Notes: a model not told the origin generated them from the letters alone. Shown: positions 1-7,445, counted from the stretch's first letter. The stretch: 25,221 nucleotides of DNA from CAVBBU01 sp963593765 (GCA_963593765.1 CAVBBU010000018.1:1-25221), one strand, 5' to 3'. Translations and numbers: made by a program.

Positions 1-4
1 GGAA

Positions 5-613
5 ATGCTATGGGGATCGGAAGAAGAAATACAGGATAATTTACCTGCACTTTTTATGATGATAATGAGCGACTTAGCAAACGACAATCAATATAAAGAA
101 ATCATAAACCATATTTTATGCGCGTATATTCCATACGTTCGATACTATGGTTACTATAGAATTTTTTTTGAATATAAACCTTTATTGCCAGATTTTGATA
201 ATTCTTATTTTTACGAACTTGATAGTTCTGAGTTGTTATCCTCGATTGATAATTCATTCTCAGAAGCCGTAAATTATATATATGAAAGATGCAGATATAA
301 ATTCAAAGATGCATATATGGACTTTGTATTAAGTCATGATTCTTTCAAACGTTGGACGTATAGATTTGAGGAATGGATAGATGAATCTTTAATGCCACTT
401 CTTAAACAATATATGCCGGAGGGCACTTCTTTTTCAGCACGAATATTAAATATGATAGAATCCGATTTCAGTAAGATTCCGCTTCTTAAAATTACAAATG
501 ATCCGGATGAATTAGAAGTGTTAAAATCTCTCCTTGTCTCAACTGATAAGTACATAGATTCTTTAGAGGAAATATACAGAAAACATACATATATAGACTT
601 TAACAAATGGTGA
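5..613 (+). CDS. Hypothetical protein of the restriction-modification island, possibly 5'-truncated
   Basis: A 202-residue reading frame that I do not recognise. It is rich in aromatic and acidic residues (many Tyr, Phe, Asp, Glu), with no signal peptide, no clear membrane segment and no catalytic motif I can name. The composition suggests a soluble helical protein. The codon before the first ATG is open, so the gene may begin left of the window and the true N-terminus is uncertain. It is followed by about 100 nt holding the operator and promoter of the next gene, so it is probably not in the same transcript as the methyltransferases. It could be an accessory island gene or the tail of a longer protein. 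Confidence 0.55.
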   Translation: MLWGSEEEIQDNLPALFMMIMSDLANDNQYKEIINHILCAYIPYVRYYGYYRIFFEYKPLLPDFDNSYFYELDSSELLSSIDNSFSEAVNYIYERCRYKFKDAYMDFVLSHDSFKRWTYRFEEWIDESLMPLLKQYMPEGTSFSARILNMIESDFSKIPLLKITNDPDELEVLKSLLVSTDKYIDSLEEIYRKHTYIDFNKW

Positions 614-649
614 CTGCCCTATCCAAGCTAATCATATAAAAATCTGATA

Positions 650-689
650 TTTCTCAATTCGAGAAATTATCCTTTTCAATTCGAGAAAT
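650..689 (+). promoter_or_regulatory. Tandem operator half-palindromes upstream of the XRE gene
   Basis: TTTCTC-AATTC-GAGAAA at 650-666 is a perfect 6-bp inverted repeat with a 5-nt centre. The core TCAATTCGAGAAAT recurs exactly 22 bp later (654-667 and 676-689), about two helical turns. The second copy overlaps a -35-like TTTTCA. This layout fits autorepression by the XRE protein encoded just downstream. Confidence 0.6.
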
Positions 690-701
690 CTATGTTATTA
701 T
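673..701 (+). promoter_or_regulatory. Predicted promoter of the XRE-methyltransferase operon
   Basis: The -35-like TTTTCA (673-678) is followed by a 17-nt spacer and the -10 TATTAT (696-701). A strong CGGAGG ribosome site comes next, about 7 nt before the ATG at 720. Binding at the second operator copy would block this promoter. Confidence 0.5.
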
Positions 702-719
702 ACTTCCGGAGGTACGAGT

Positions 720-1046
720 ATGTCTTTTGGAAGCAGATTAAAAGAATTAAGAATTGAACAAAATGCCTCTCAAAAAGATGTTGCAGATGATATTGGAATC
801 TCTATCACTGCCATATCTCAATACGAGAGTGATAGTCGTTTTCCAAATGAAGAAACACTTAAACGGCTATGTTTATACTATAAGATTTCTTCGGATTACT
901 TGCTTGGATTGACTGATACGAAACACGCTCCACTCAGCAAAGAAGAAATCAAAGGAAAAATGGTATCGTCCAAAGAAATGGACATCATATCTGATTTAAT
1001 AGATATGATACGGAACAAGGAGGACTCTGAAACTAATGAAAACTAA
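720..1046 (+). CDS. XRE-family HTH transcriptional regulator
   Basis: A 108-residue protein with an N-terminal Cro/C1-type helix-turn-helix over about residues 5-62. The motif runs from the N-terminal LKELR segment through QKDVADDIGIS and ISQYESDSR to DYLLGL. The charged C-terminal tail (about 65-108) is probably a dimerisation or short regulatory region. This is the usual form of clostridial phage and restriction-modification repressors. The gene overlaps the next methyltransferase by 11 nt, so the two are co-transcribed and probably translationally coupled. Tandem half-palindromes at 650-689 overlap its promoter, which argues that it controls its own level and that of both methyltransferases. 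The family assignment is secure; the role as methyltransferase regulator is inferred from position. Confidence 0.88.
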   Translation: MSFGSRLKELRIEQNASQKDVADDIGISITAISQYESDSRFPNEETLKRLCLYYKISSDYLLGLTDTKHAPLSKEEIKGKMVSSKEMDIISDLIDMIRNKEDSETNEN

Positions 1047-1821
1047 CATAATCTATAATACATCAAGTGAAAAGATGGATCAGATTGAAGATAAGTCAGT
1101 CAAGCTGGTCGTCACTTCACCTCCTTACAACATAGATATCCAGTATGGTAACAAAACTTCAAAAGGGCAAGTTATAAGTAGTAAGGGTGTAAAATATAAA
1201 GACGATTTAGATGAAGATGCTTATCGTGAACTGCTAAGAACTGTATTCAATGAATGCAAAAGAAAGATCACAGATGATGGTTCTATATGGATAAATATTA
1301 AAAACCGCGTAGACGATGGCGNNNNNNNNNNNNNNNNNNNNNNNNNNNNNNNNGAAGATATGTATCTTAAAAACATAATCATTTGGAACTTTGATTGGGG
1401 TGGTTCAACGAACAAAAGATTTGCTCCCAGGTATGAGTATGTTTTTTGGTATGTAAAAGACAAAAAGAAATATACCTTTAATCTGGATGATGTAAAAATA
1501 CCTGCTCTCAATTATCGCCCAGATCGTTATAAAAGTCAGATGAAAAACCCTACCGATGTATGGCGTATATCAATGGTATCTGGTAATTTTGAAGAGCGAA
1601 CCGAACATCCGGCACAGTATCCCGAAAAACTTATAGAACGTATTGTATTAGCCGGAACGAACGAGAACGATATCGTTCTTGATCCATTCATGGGAAGCGG
1701 AACAACCGCCGTTGTAGCAAAAAAATTGAACCGCCAATATTTAGGATACGAAACAATGCCTGAATACTGTGAAATAGCAAATAATCGTTTAGCGAAAGTT
1801 GGTGTAAACAATGACAATTGA
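1036..1821 (+). CDS. Beta-class site-specific DNA methyltransferase 1 (probably N4-cytosine)
   Basis: SAM-dependent DNA methyltransferase of about 261 residues. Catalytic motif IV is TSPPYN at residues 27-32. The SAM-binding motif I, DPFMGSGTT, is near the C-terminus (from about residue 216). The order IV then I defines the beta class. (T)SPPY, rather than DPPY, is typical of N4-cytosine enzymes, but N6-adenine cannot be excluded. A 32-N run (1322-1353) sits inside the gene and the frame reads through it. An AGGAGG site lies inside the upstream XRE gene. The start overlaps the XRE stop by 11 nt and the stop overlaps the next methyltransferase by 11 nt. It would protect host DNA from the endonuclease encoded at 4089-4889. 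It is clearly paralogous to the next gene. Confidence 0.88.
   Translation: MKTNIIYNTSSEKMDQIEDKSVKLVVTSPPYNIDIQYGNKTSKGQVISSKGVKYKDDLDEDAYRELLRTVFNECKRKITDDGSIWINIKNRVDDGXXXXXXXXXXXEDMYLKNIIIWNFDWGGSTNKRFAPRYEYVFWYVKDKKKYTFNLDDVKIPALNYRPDRYKSQMKNPTDVWRISMVSGNFEERTEHPAQYPEKLIERIVLAGTNENDIVLDPFMGSGTTAVVAKKLNRQYLGYETMPEYCEIANNRLAKVGVNNDN
1322..1353. other. Assembly gap (32 N) within methyltransferase 1
   Basis: Thirty-two undetermined bases. The reading frame is the same on both sides, so the gap length is compatible with an intact gene. It removes about 11 codons between the TSPPY and C-terminal SAM motifs. Confidence 0.95.
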
Positions 1822-2702
1822 TTATAGAATAGGCGATAGCCGAAAATTATTAAAAGAAGTACCAAGCGAATCTGTTCGTTTGGTTGTAACTTCTCCTCCT
1901 TACAACATCGGAAAACCCTATGGAAATTACAAAGATAAGATTCCTCTTGATCAGTGGCAGGAACTTATATCCGATGTCACTAAGGAAATATACCGAATCC
2001 TTACTCCTGACGGAAGTTTCTTCTTGAATCTTTCACCTGTTCCTTTTGGTAATGAAAAGGAGATTCTTCCTATGCCTTTCTTAGGCTATGAGATTTTTAA
2101 AGCAAATAACCTATATCTACGTAATATGATTACTTGGACATTTAACAATATGCAAAACTGTACCAACAGATTGTCTGGTAGATATGAAAACATTTTATGG
2201 GGTGTAAAAGATTTAAACAACTATGTTTTTAACCTTGATGATATCCGAATTCCATATATAACACAGAATGATAAACGATTAGAAGGCGGGATAGGAAGAA
2301 ACCCTACCGATGTGTGGTATTTTGATCGTGTGAATAACATGACAAAGAACAAATTGAAGCTTACACATCCAACCGTATATCCNNNNNNNNNNAATGATTA
2401 TACGAATACTTAAGATGAGCAGTAATCCCGGAGATACTATTCTTGATCCTTTTGCCGGAAGCGGTACCTCTTTAGTTGCAGCTAAAATATTAGGTCGCAA
2501 CGCAATAGGTCTTGAACTTGACGGAAAATATAAAGCTGAATGTGAAAGAAGACTTGCATCAGAAGGTAATATTCCCGCTTCCGTCTTTGAGGAATGCCGA
2601 AGCGAAGAAGAGAAGAAAAACGATTTCCTTAATGCTATCTCCAATTTATCTTCATACGATCCAAATCAATTAACTCTTGATAATTTAATAGGGCAGAAAT
2701 AA
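1811..2702 (+). CDS. Beta-class site-specific DNA methyltransferase 2, frame broken only by a nominal N gap
   Basis: Second SAM-dependent DNA methyltransferase, about 296 residues. TSPPYN is at residues 27-32 and motif I, DPFAGSGTS, lies in the C-terminal part (from about 2445). It shares several blocks with methyltransferase 1: RYEN-LW, NLDDIRIP, NPTDVW and HPTVYP. The two parts (1811-2382 and from 2393) are in different frames across a run of ten N. Methyltransferase 1 has YPEKLIERI at the same place, so six missing bases would restore YPEKMIIRI in frame. The break is therefore most likely an artefact of gap size. After motif I comes a charged tail of about 60 residues absent from the first enzyme. 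Two methyltransferases in one system usually mean an asymmetric target, one enzyme per strand. Confidence 0.82.
2383..2392. other. Assembly gap (10 N) within methyltransferase 2
   Basis: Ten undetermined bases that shift the apparent frame. Comparison with the paralogue upstream predicts six bases here (second and third codons of a Pro-Glu-Lys-Met stretch), so ten looks like a placeholder size. Confidence 0.9.
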
Positions 2703-2713
2703 TCCTGCCCTAT
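2688..2713. terminator. Convergent terminator between methyltransferase and endonuclease operons
   Basis: A perfect 9-bp stem, ATAGGGCAG (2688-2696) with CTGCCCTAT (2705-2713), and an 8-nt loop, followed on the + strand by CTTTATATTT. It overlaps the methyltransferase 2 stop region and lies 2 nt beyond the stop of the facing gene. It probably ends transcripts from both sides. Confidence 0.8.
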
Positions 2714-2715
2714 CT

Positions 2716-4076
2716 TTATATTTGATTATAAATACTTAATAATCCCGTATTTAACTTACTTGGATATGCTTTAGCGAAAGACTTTAAATCCGGATACCCT
2801 GCTATTACTTCACACAGTTTTCTATGCTGTCTCACAGCATGTAATCCCATTAGCTGTCTACTATAATAACATGCCTCATCATCTACCGCTTTCATATGAT
2901 ATAAATCTTTTATATTCTTTATCGTTCCAGCATTTTTACAAGATATACATCCGCATAATTTCATCGAATCTGGAACCTCATTTAATTTCACATATGAACA
3001 TGGCTCTGATCTAAGTGTATCATCTTCATTTATTCCACCTACAAAATACTTACTAAAACTTGCTCCTGGAATAGGATTAGGATTATATACCAGTTTTGTT
3101 GACTCCAGATTACCATCTCCAACTCGTCTGACTGGTGACGCCGCATCAAATGAAGTTGCCCCACAATAATAATTCATTGCTATATTGGAATATCCTCCGC
3201 ATCCTAATGCATGTATCGGCCTTTTTCCTACCATTCCTCTTACAATCTTGCATGCTCTTGCAGGAGTAACCGTTTCTACAAAACCACGTTTCCCAGATTT
3301 TTTAAAGTCTATATCTGAATACCACGAATCATCAACCTGTTTATAACTTGCTATACCGCCTAACGCAAATCCCCAAAACTCATATCCATACTTCTTTTCA
3401 AGCTGAAGTATATAGCTAACACAATTACTATAATCACTTTGTAACGCACCATGCACTGTTGCAAGAACACAAGGATGATAGTTTGTTTTTGACTTTAAAT
3501 ATTTAACAGTTTCTTCTAACAAAAGATTATTAATCTTCTCTCTATCAATAGAGGCCAAGAAACTTACAAGCTTATTATTTGATTTTTCACCATCTTTTTC
3601 GGTATATTTACCTCCCAGGTCAAATCCAACTACGATATCAACTTTTAACCGATCAGCGAAATCATAATAATCCTTCATATGTTGCACCAAAACCGCATCT
3701 AATTTGGTAACATCATAATTAATCTCTTCCGCAATCTGCTTAACTATATTAGCCGCACCGGAATCTAATAAAAAGATTTTATTATTAAAATCATAAGAAA
3801 CGGAGGTATATCCTTCTTTTCATTGATTAACATTGACCTAATATCGTTATACAAGTCACCAATTCTTGTATACTTAGACAAATCATCAAATGCGTGACTT
3901 TGAAACAAATGCGGATATCTATTATTGATATAAAAATAGTTTATTAACGCAGGGGTATCGCCAGTCATCTCAGCATAAACAATTTCTCTATCTTTATCTC
4001 CATTTCCTCCGCCATAATTGTAAACCTGAAAAAACGAAGGAACTGGCAGTTTTTTCCCATTAACAATATACTCCAT
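2716..4076 (-). pseudogene. DpdA-like tRNA-guanine transglycosylase-fold protein, interrupted by a single-base frameshift
   Basis: Two overlapping frames (4076 to about 3820, then about 3819 to 2716) make one TGT-family protein of about 453 residues. The first part has LPVPSFFQV, like the TPAFMPV strand of TGT. Across the frameshift come KIFLLDSG (Asp near residue 105, equal to the TGT general-base Asp) and DIVVGFD (TGT: DIVMAFD). Then follow FWGFALGG, FDAASPVRR (Asp near 311, the TGT nucleophile position) and a CxCxxC zinc motif with His 33 or 38 residues later. The frames join at an A4 run (3817-3820); one extra A restores a continuous protein. TGT enzymes exchange guanine for a 7-deazaguanine in RNA. 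The DpdA branch does so in DNA, and its occurrence in restriction loci suggests that role here. An AAGGAGGGG site overlaps the endonuclease stop, so the two genes form an operon. No preQ0 synthesis genes are in the window. The break may be real, a sequencing error, or -1 frameshifting. Confidence 0.72.
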
Positions 4077-4088
4077 GACAACCCCTCC

Positions 4089-4889
4089 TTAATTCATTAC
4101 CACACCATTTTTCTTCATATCCATAAAGATATCAATTAATTCTTCAAAACTTCCCATCTCTAAAAGCTTAGAGTAAAACTTTTGAGTATACCCCTTTTTG
4201 TTTCCTTTATCGTCAAAATCTCCTGACCGTTCTTCTCTTTCAAATGCATTACCTTGTAAAAACAGTTCGTTTTTTACTTGGTCTGATGTTTCAAAGAATA
4301 CCCCTTTTAGACACGGATAATCTATCCAATGTAAATAAAACACAGGTCTATCAAGTTCTGATTCTATAATCTCTATTTGCTTTACCAACTTGTCAAGATC
4401 AAGTGTTGCGCTACCCTCATAACAATATCGTCCAATTTTGTTAATCGCACTAATAAAAGGCGCTCCATGATACTTCACTTCAAAATATGCAAGTATCCCC
4501 TTATCACCACTTAAAAGCATACAATCAGGATATCTTTTGTTTGTGACATCTCCATGCGTAGTATTTAACTTATATTTTTCCTTCAAGAAGTCAATAATAA
4601 CATCCTCTAATAGTTTTCCAAGCATGATGTCATACTTCTTTATACTGTTATTTCTTGGATTCATAAAATATGAGCCACAGTTTTTACATATATCTTTTAA
4701 TTCTGGTATTTCAGCTTTTAAATCTTTTACTGTTTTGATGCTATCTTGACTATTGTTTTGATACATAGCTTCGTAGCATTTATCATTGATCTCTGAATAC
4801 TTGAACTGTGATTCATGGAGCTTAACATTCTTAAAAAAATCAAAAATGCTATCCTGCCCCATATTTAACAATTCTTCATAAGGTGTCAT
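4089..4889 (-). CDS. PD-(D/E)XK restriction endonuclease, type II-like
   Basis: A 266-residue protein with a PD-(D/E)XK nuclease core. Pro121-Asp122 lie on one strand, and Glu137-Val-Lys139 about 14 residues later complete the metal site. A preceding helix contains GKLLED with Glu95, a common extra acidic residue in these folds. Short cysteine spacing (CKNCGSY, about 68-74) lies N-terminal to the core, but I do not claim a zinc site. The start at 4889 follows an AGGAGGAA ribosome site by about 6 nt. The gene sits between a C-protein-like regulator and the TGT-fold gene, convergent with the two methyltransferases; this is classic type II restriction geometry. I do not recognise the family closely enough to predict the cut site. 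Nuclease fold is secure; restriction activity is inferred from context. Confidence 0.8.
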   Translation of the reverse strand: MTPYEELLNMGQDSIFDFFKNVKLHESQFKYSEINDKCYEAMYQNNSQDSIKTVKDLKAEIPELKDICKNCGSYFMNPRNNSIKKYDIMLGKLLEDVIIDFLKEKYKLNTTHGDVTNKRYPDCMLLSGDKGILAYFEVKYHGAPFISAINKIGRYCYEGSATLDLDKLVKQIEIIESELDRPVFYLHWIDYPCLKGVFFETSDQVKNELFLQGNAFEREERSGDFDDKGNKKGYTQKFYSKLLEMGSFEELIDIFMDMKKNGVVMN

Positions 4890-4915
4890 GTGTTATTCCT
4901 CCTATGTATGCAGAA

Positions 4916-5143
4916 TTACATTTCCTTCATACATTCTTCTGCAGTTTTCATTAATTCTTCAATAGAAATCCCGAGGCCATCCGCAATCTTATAAATGTTT
5001 TGTATAGATATATTCCTTTTCCCGGATTCCACAGAAGAATAATAAGTTCTATCCATTCCAATTGAAAGGGCAAACTTTTCCTGGCTGATATTGAGCTTTT
5101 CTCTATGCAATTTGCATGCTTTGCCAAATGCCACTTGAATCAT
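4916..5143 (-). CDS. C-protein-like restriction controller (XRE-family HTH)
   Basis: A 75-residue single-domain helix-turn-helix protein. The recognition region GMDRTYYSSVESGKRNISIQ followed by IYKIADGLGISIEEL is typical of C proteins that time endonuclease expression in type II systems. I place the start at the ATG at 5143, 7 nt after GGAGGG; a TTG further upstream would overlap that ribosome site. The endonuclease follows 26 nt downstream on the same strand. A C-box-like operator and a promoter lie just upstream (5165-5206). C proteins generally activate their own promoter from the distal site and repress it from the proximal one. This delays endonuclease until methylation is complete. Activity is inferred from family and context. 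Confidence 0.82.
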   Translation of the reverse strand: MIQVAFGKACKLHREKLNISQEKFALSIGMDRTYYSSVESGKRNISIQNIYKIADGLGISIEELMKTAEECMKEM

Positions 5144-5164
5144 GATAGAACCCTCCAAATATAT

Positions 5165-5193
5165 ATTTTATTCGGCATGTGACTATAAGACAA
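5165..5193 (-). promoter_or_regulatory. Predicted promoter of the C-R-TGT operon
   Basis: Read on the - strand, TTGTCT (5188-5193), a 17-nt spacer and TAAAAT (5165-5170) precede the GGAGGG ribosome site of the controller gene. The -35 lies inside the C-box-like repeat, as expected for a C-regulated promoter. Confidence 0.6.
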
Positions 5194-5226
5194 CGGACTA
5201 TAAGTCAACGGTATATAAGCAACAGT
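5181..5226 (-). promoter_or_regulatory. C-box-like operator made of three tandem 15-bp repeats
   Basis: On the + strand GACTATAAGAC (5181-5191) and GACTATAAGTC (5196-5206) are two 11-bp half-sites separated by four bases. The latter is a perfect GACT-N3-AGTC inverted repeat, the core of known C-boxes. They form part of three tandem 15-bp units (5182-5196, 5197-5211, 5212-5226), the third degenerate. The array covers the -35 of the controller promoter. Confidence 0.65.
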
Positions 5227-5236
5227 CCAAGCATTT

Positions 5237-5264
5237 AAAAACCAGTGGGTACTCCACTGGCTTT
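5237..5264 (-). terminator. Rho-independent terminator downstream of lysS
   Basis: CCAGTGG (5242-5248) and CCACTGG (5254-5260) form a perfect 7-bp stem with a 5-nt loop. On the - strand it is followed by TTTTT (complement of 5237-5241), so it would end the greA-lysS transcript before it enters the island. CTTTT on the + side gives a weaker reverse function. Confidence 0.75.
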
Positions 5265-5360
5265 TAAGTCAACTTTCTGTCACTTCTCATTATTTGGGTG
5301 TAAACTGGGTGTGTTTTCGATTATTCAACACCTCTTAACCCCATAATTTACGCTGTTTTC

Positions 5361-6869
5361 TTACTGGATGCTCTTCATTGTCGGGAACAGCAGCACATCT
5401 CTTATCGCCGCACTATCTGTAAGCAGCATGCACATTCTGTCTATTCCAAAGCCTATGCCGCCTGTAGGTGGCATACCTATCATAAGTGCATTCATAAAGT
5501 CCTCGTCAGTGCGATTAGCCTCTTCATCTCCGGCTGCAAGCAGCGCCTCCTGTGCCTTAAATCTCTCTCTTTGATCTATAGGATCATTTAGCTCTGAGTA
5601 GGCATTTGCCATCTCCCAGCCGTTCATATAGAATTCAAATCTTTCTACATACTCTGGATTATCTGGCTTCTTCTTAGTAAGAGGACTTATCTCTACCGGA
5701 TGATCAAGTATAAATGTCGGCTGAATTAGATGCTCCTCAACAAACTCCTCAAAGAAAAGGTTGAGTATATCGCCCTTACCGTGACGCTCCTCAAACTGCA
5801 CATGCTTTTCCTTAGCTATGGCTCTTGCCTCTTCTAATGTATGTATCTCATTAAAATCAACACCGCTATATTTCTTAACAGCATCTATCATGGTTAGCTT
5901 TTCAAATGGCTTTCCAAGATCCATCTCTACGCCATTATAGCTTATCTTAGTTGTACCAAGAACCTCATTCGCCACATGGCGATAAAGATTTTCTGTAAGT
6001 GCCATCATGCCATTATAATCTGTATATGCCTGATATAGCTCCATAAGAGTAAACTCCGGATTGTGTCTTGTATCTAATCCCTCATTTCTAAACACTCTGC
6101 CTATTTCGTATACTCTCTCAAGTCCGCCAACTATAAGTCTCTTTAGATACAGCTCAAGTGATATACGAAGCTTCAAATCCTCATCAAGTGCATTAAAGTG
6201 AGTCTCGAAAGGTCTTGCTGCTGCACCGCCTGCATTTGATACAAGCATAGGTGTCTCAACCTCCATAAAGCCCTCGCCGTCTAGGTACTTTCTTATAGAA
6301 GATATTATCTTAGATCTCTTGATAAATGTATCCTTAACCTCTGGATTCATAATAAGATCTACGTATCTCTGACGATATCTTGTGTCGGTGTCTGTAAGTC
6401 CATGAAACTTTTCCGGAAGCGGCTTAAGGCTCTTAGACAAAAGCTCTATCTTAGTTGCATGTATAGATATCTCGCCCATCTTTGTAGTAAATACAGTTCC
6501 TACTACTCCGACTATATCGCCTATATCCATCTTCTTAAAAGCTTTATATTCTTCCTCGCCTACGCTATCTCTTGCAACATATATCTGTATGCTGCCCTTA
6601 AGGTCTGACACACCTGCAAATGAAGCCTTGCCCATAACTCTCTTGCTCATCATACGGCCGGCTATGCTTACTTCCTTGTTCTCATACTCAGCGTAGTTAT
6701 CCTTAATGTCAGTGCTATGTGCTGTCACATCATACTTTGTTATCTTAAATGGATCCTTACCAGCCTCCTGAAGCTCGAGGAGCTTGTCCTGTCTTACCTT
6801 CATAAGCTGATGTAAATCCTGTGTTTGCGTAGCCTTTTGATTATTGTTTTCGTTTACTGTCTCTGCCAC
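5361..6869 (-). CDS. lysS: Lysyl-tRNA synthetase, class II
   Basis: A 502-residue class II enzyme that charges tRNA-Lys with lysine using ATP. After a polar N-terminal extension (about 1-25) comes an OB-fold anticodon-binding domain (about 50-165), then the catalytic domain. Motif 1 begins near the DTRYRQRYVDL segment. Motif 2 has the conserved RNEGLDTRHNPEFT. Motif 3 is GGIGFGIDRMCMLLTD near the end. Length is normal. The start is a GTG at 6869, about 6 nt after AAAGGAG. greA ends 19 nt upstream, so the two are one operon from the promoter at 7416-7445. The C-terminus adjoins the accessory island, with the terminator at 5237-5264 between them. Confidence 0.97.
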   Translation of the reverse strand: MAETVNENNNQKATQTQDLHQLMKVRQDKLLELQEAGKDPFKITKYDVTAHSTDIKDNYAEYENKEVSIAGRMMSKRVMGKASFAGVSDLKGSIQIYVARDSVGEEEYKAFKKMDIGDIVGVVGTVFTTKMGEISIHATKIELLSKSLKPLPEKFHGLTDTDTRYRQRYVDLIMNPEVKDTFIKRSKIISSIRKYLDGEGFMEVETPMLVSNAGGAAARPFETHFNALDEDLKLRISLELYLKRLIVGGLERVYEIGRVFRNEGLDTRHNPEFTLMELYQAYTDYNGMMALTENLYRHVANEVLGTTKISYNGVEMDLGKPFEKLTMIDAVKKYSGVDFNEIHTLEEARAIAKEKHVQFEERHGKGDILNLFFEEFVEEHLIQPTFILDHPVEISPLTKKKPDNPEYVERFEFYMNGWEMANAYSELNDPIDQRERFKAQEALLAAGDEEANRTDEDFMNALMIGMPPTGGIGFGIDRMCMLLTDSAAIRDVLLFPTMKSIQ

Positions 6870-6888
6870 CTTGGGCTCCTTTCAATAC

Positions 6889-7365
6889 TTAATTTCTGGA
6901 AAATGATATTATCTTATACTTACTTGTTCCTGCCTGAGTTTCTACTGATATAGTTTCTCCTGATTTTCTTCCTATAAGTGCCTTACCAACTGGAGAATCA
7001 TTGCTTATCTTACCCTCTAGTGAGTTTGCCTCAGAAGCACCTACTATCTTAAATTCTATCTCTTCCTTATATTCCTTATCTAGCACCTTGACTGTGCAGC
7101 CTATTCCTATATGCTCTGAATTATTATCGTCCTCTATCACCTCGGCATGCTTTAAAAGCTCCTCAAGCTCTCCGATACGAGCCTCTATGTCTCTCTGCTC
7201 ATCCTTAGCTGCATCATACTCGGCATTCTCTGATAGATCACCCTGCTCTCTGGCTTCCTTAATCTTTTGTGCTATCTCTTTTCTTTTATTTACCTTAAGA
7301 TCCTGAAGCTCTTCCTCGTACTTTTTTAGTCCCTCATAAGTAAGTATATTTTTCTTATCTGACAT
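6889..7365 (-). CDS. greA: Transcription elongation factor GreA
   Basis: A 158-residue factor that enters the RNA polymerase secondary channel and triggers cleavage of backtracked transcripts. Residues about 10-80 form the antiparallel coiled coil. Its tip carries DLSENAEYDAAK, whose acidic residues position the catalytic metal. The C-terminal FKBP-like domain follows, including SPVGKALIGRKSGE. Length and motifs are standard. It has a clear GGAGG site (7377-7381) and a consensus promoter upstream. It leads the greA-lysS pair, a common clostridial arrangement. Confidence 0.97.
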   Translation of the reverse strand: MSDKKNILTYEGLKKYEEELQDLKVNKRKEIAQKIKEAREQGDLSENAEYDAAKDEQRDIEARIGELEELLKHAEVIEDDNNSEHIGIGCTVKVLDKEYKEEIEFKIVGASEANSLEGKISNDSPVGKALIGRKSGETISVETQAGTSKYKIISFSRN

Positions 7366-7415
7366 AAAATTTTAGACCTCCATCCTATCACGCTTGCCCT
7401 TTGTAGGCATTGCGT

Positions 7416-7445
7416 ATTATACTCTTATGCACGGCTTTATGTCAA
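7416..7445 (-). promoter_or_regulatory. Consensus sigma-A promoter of greA-lysS
   Basis: On the - strand TTGACA (7440-7445), an 18-nt spacer and TATAAT (7416-7421) match both consensus hexamers exactly. The start of greA lies about 50 nt downstream. Confidence 0.85.

Noticed and set aside
5144..5158. TTG start at 5158 for the C-protein-like gene
   Set aside because: It would place the GGAGGG ribosome site inside the coding sequence; the ATG at 5143 is 7 nt after that site.
5182..5226. Three 15-bp tandem repeats as a CRISPR remnant
   Set aside because: Units are contiguous with no spacers, too short, and they match a C-box layout over a promoter.
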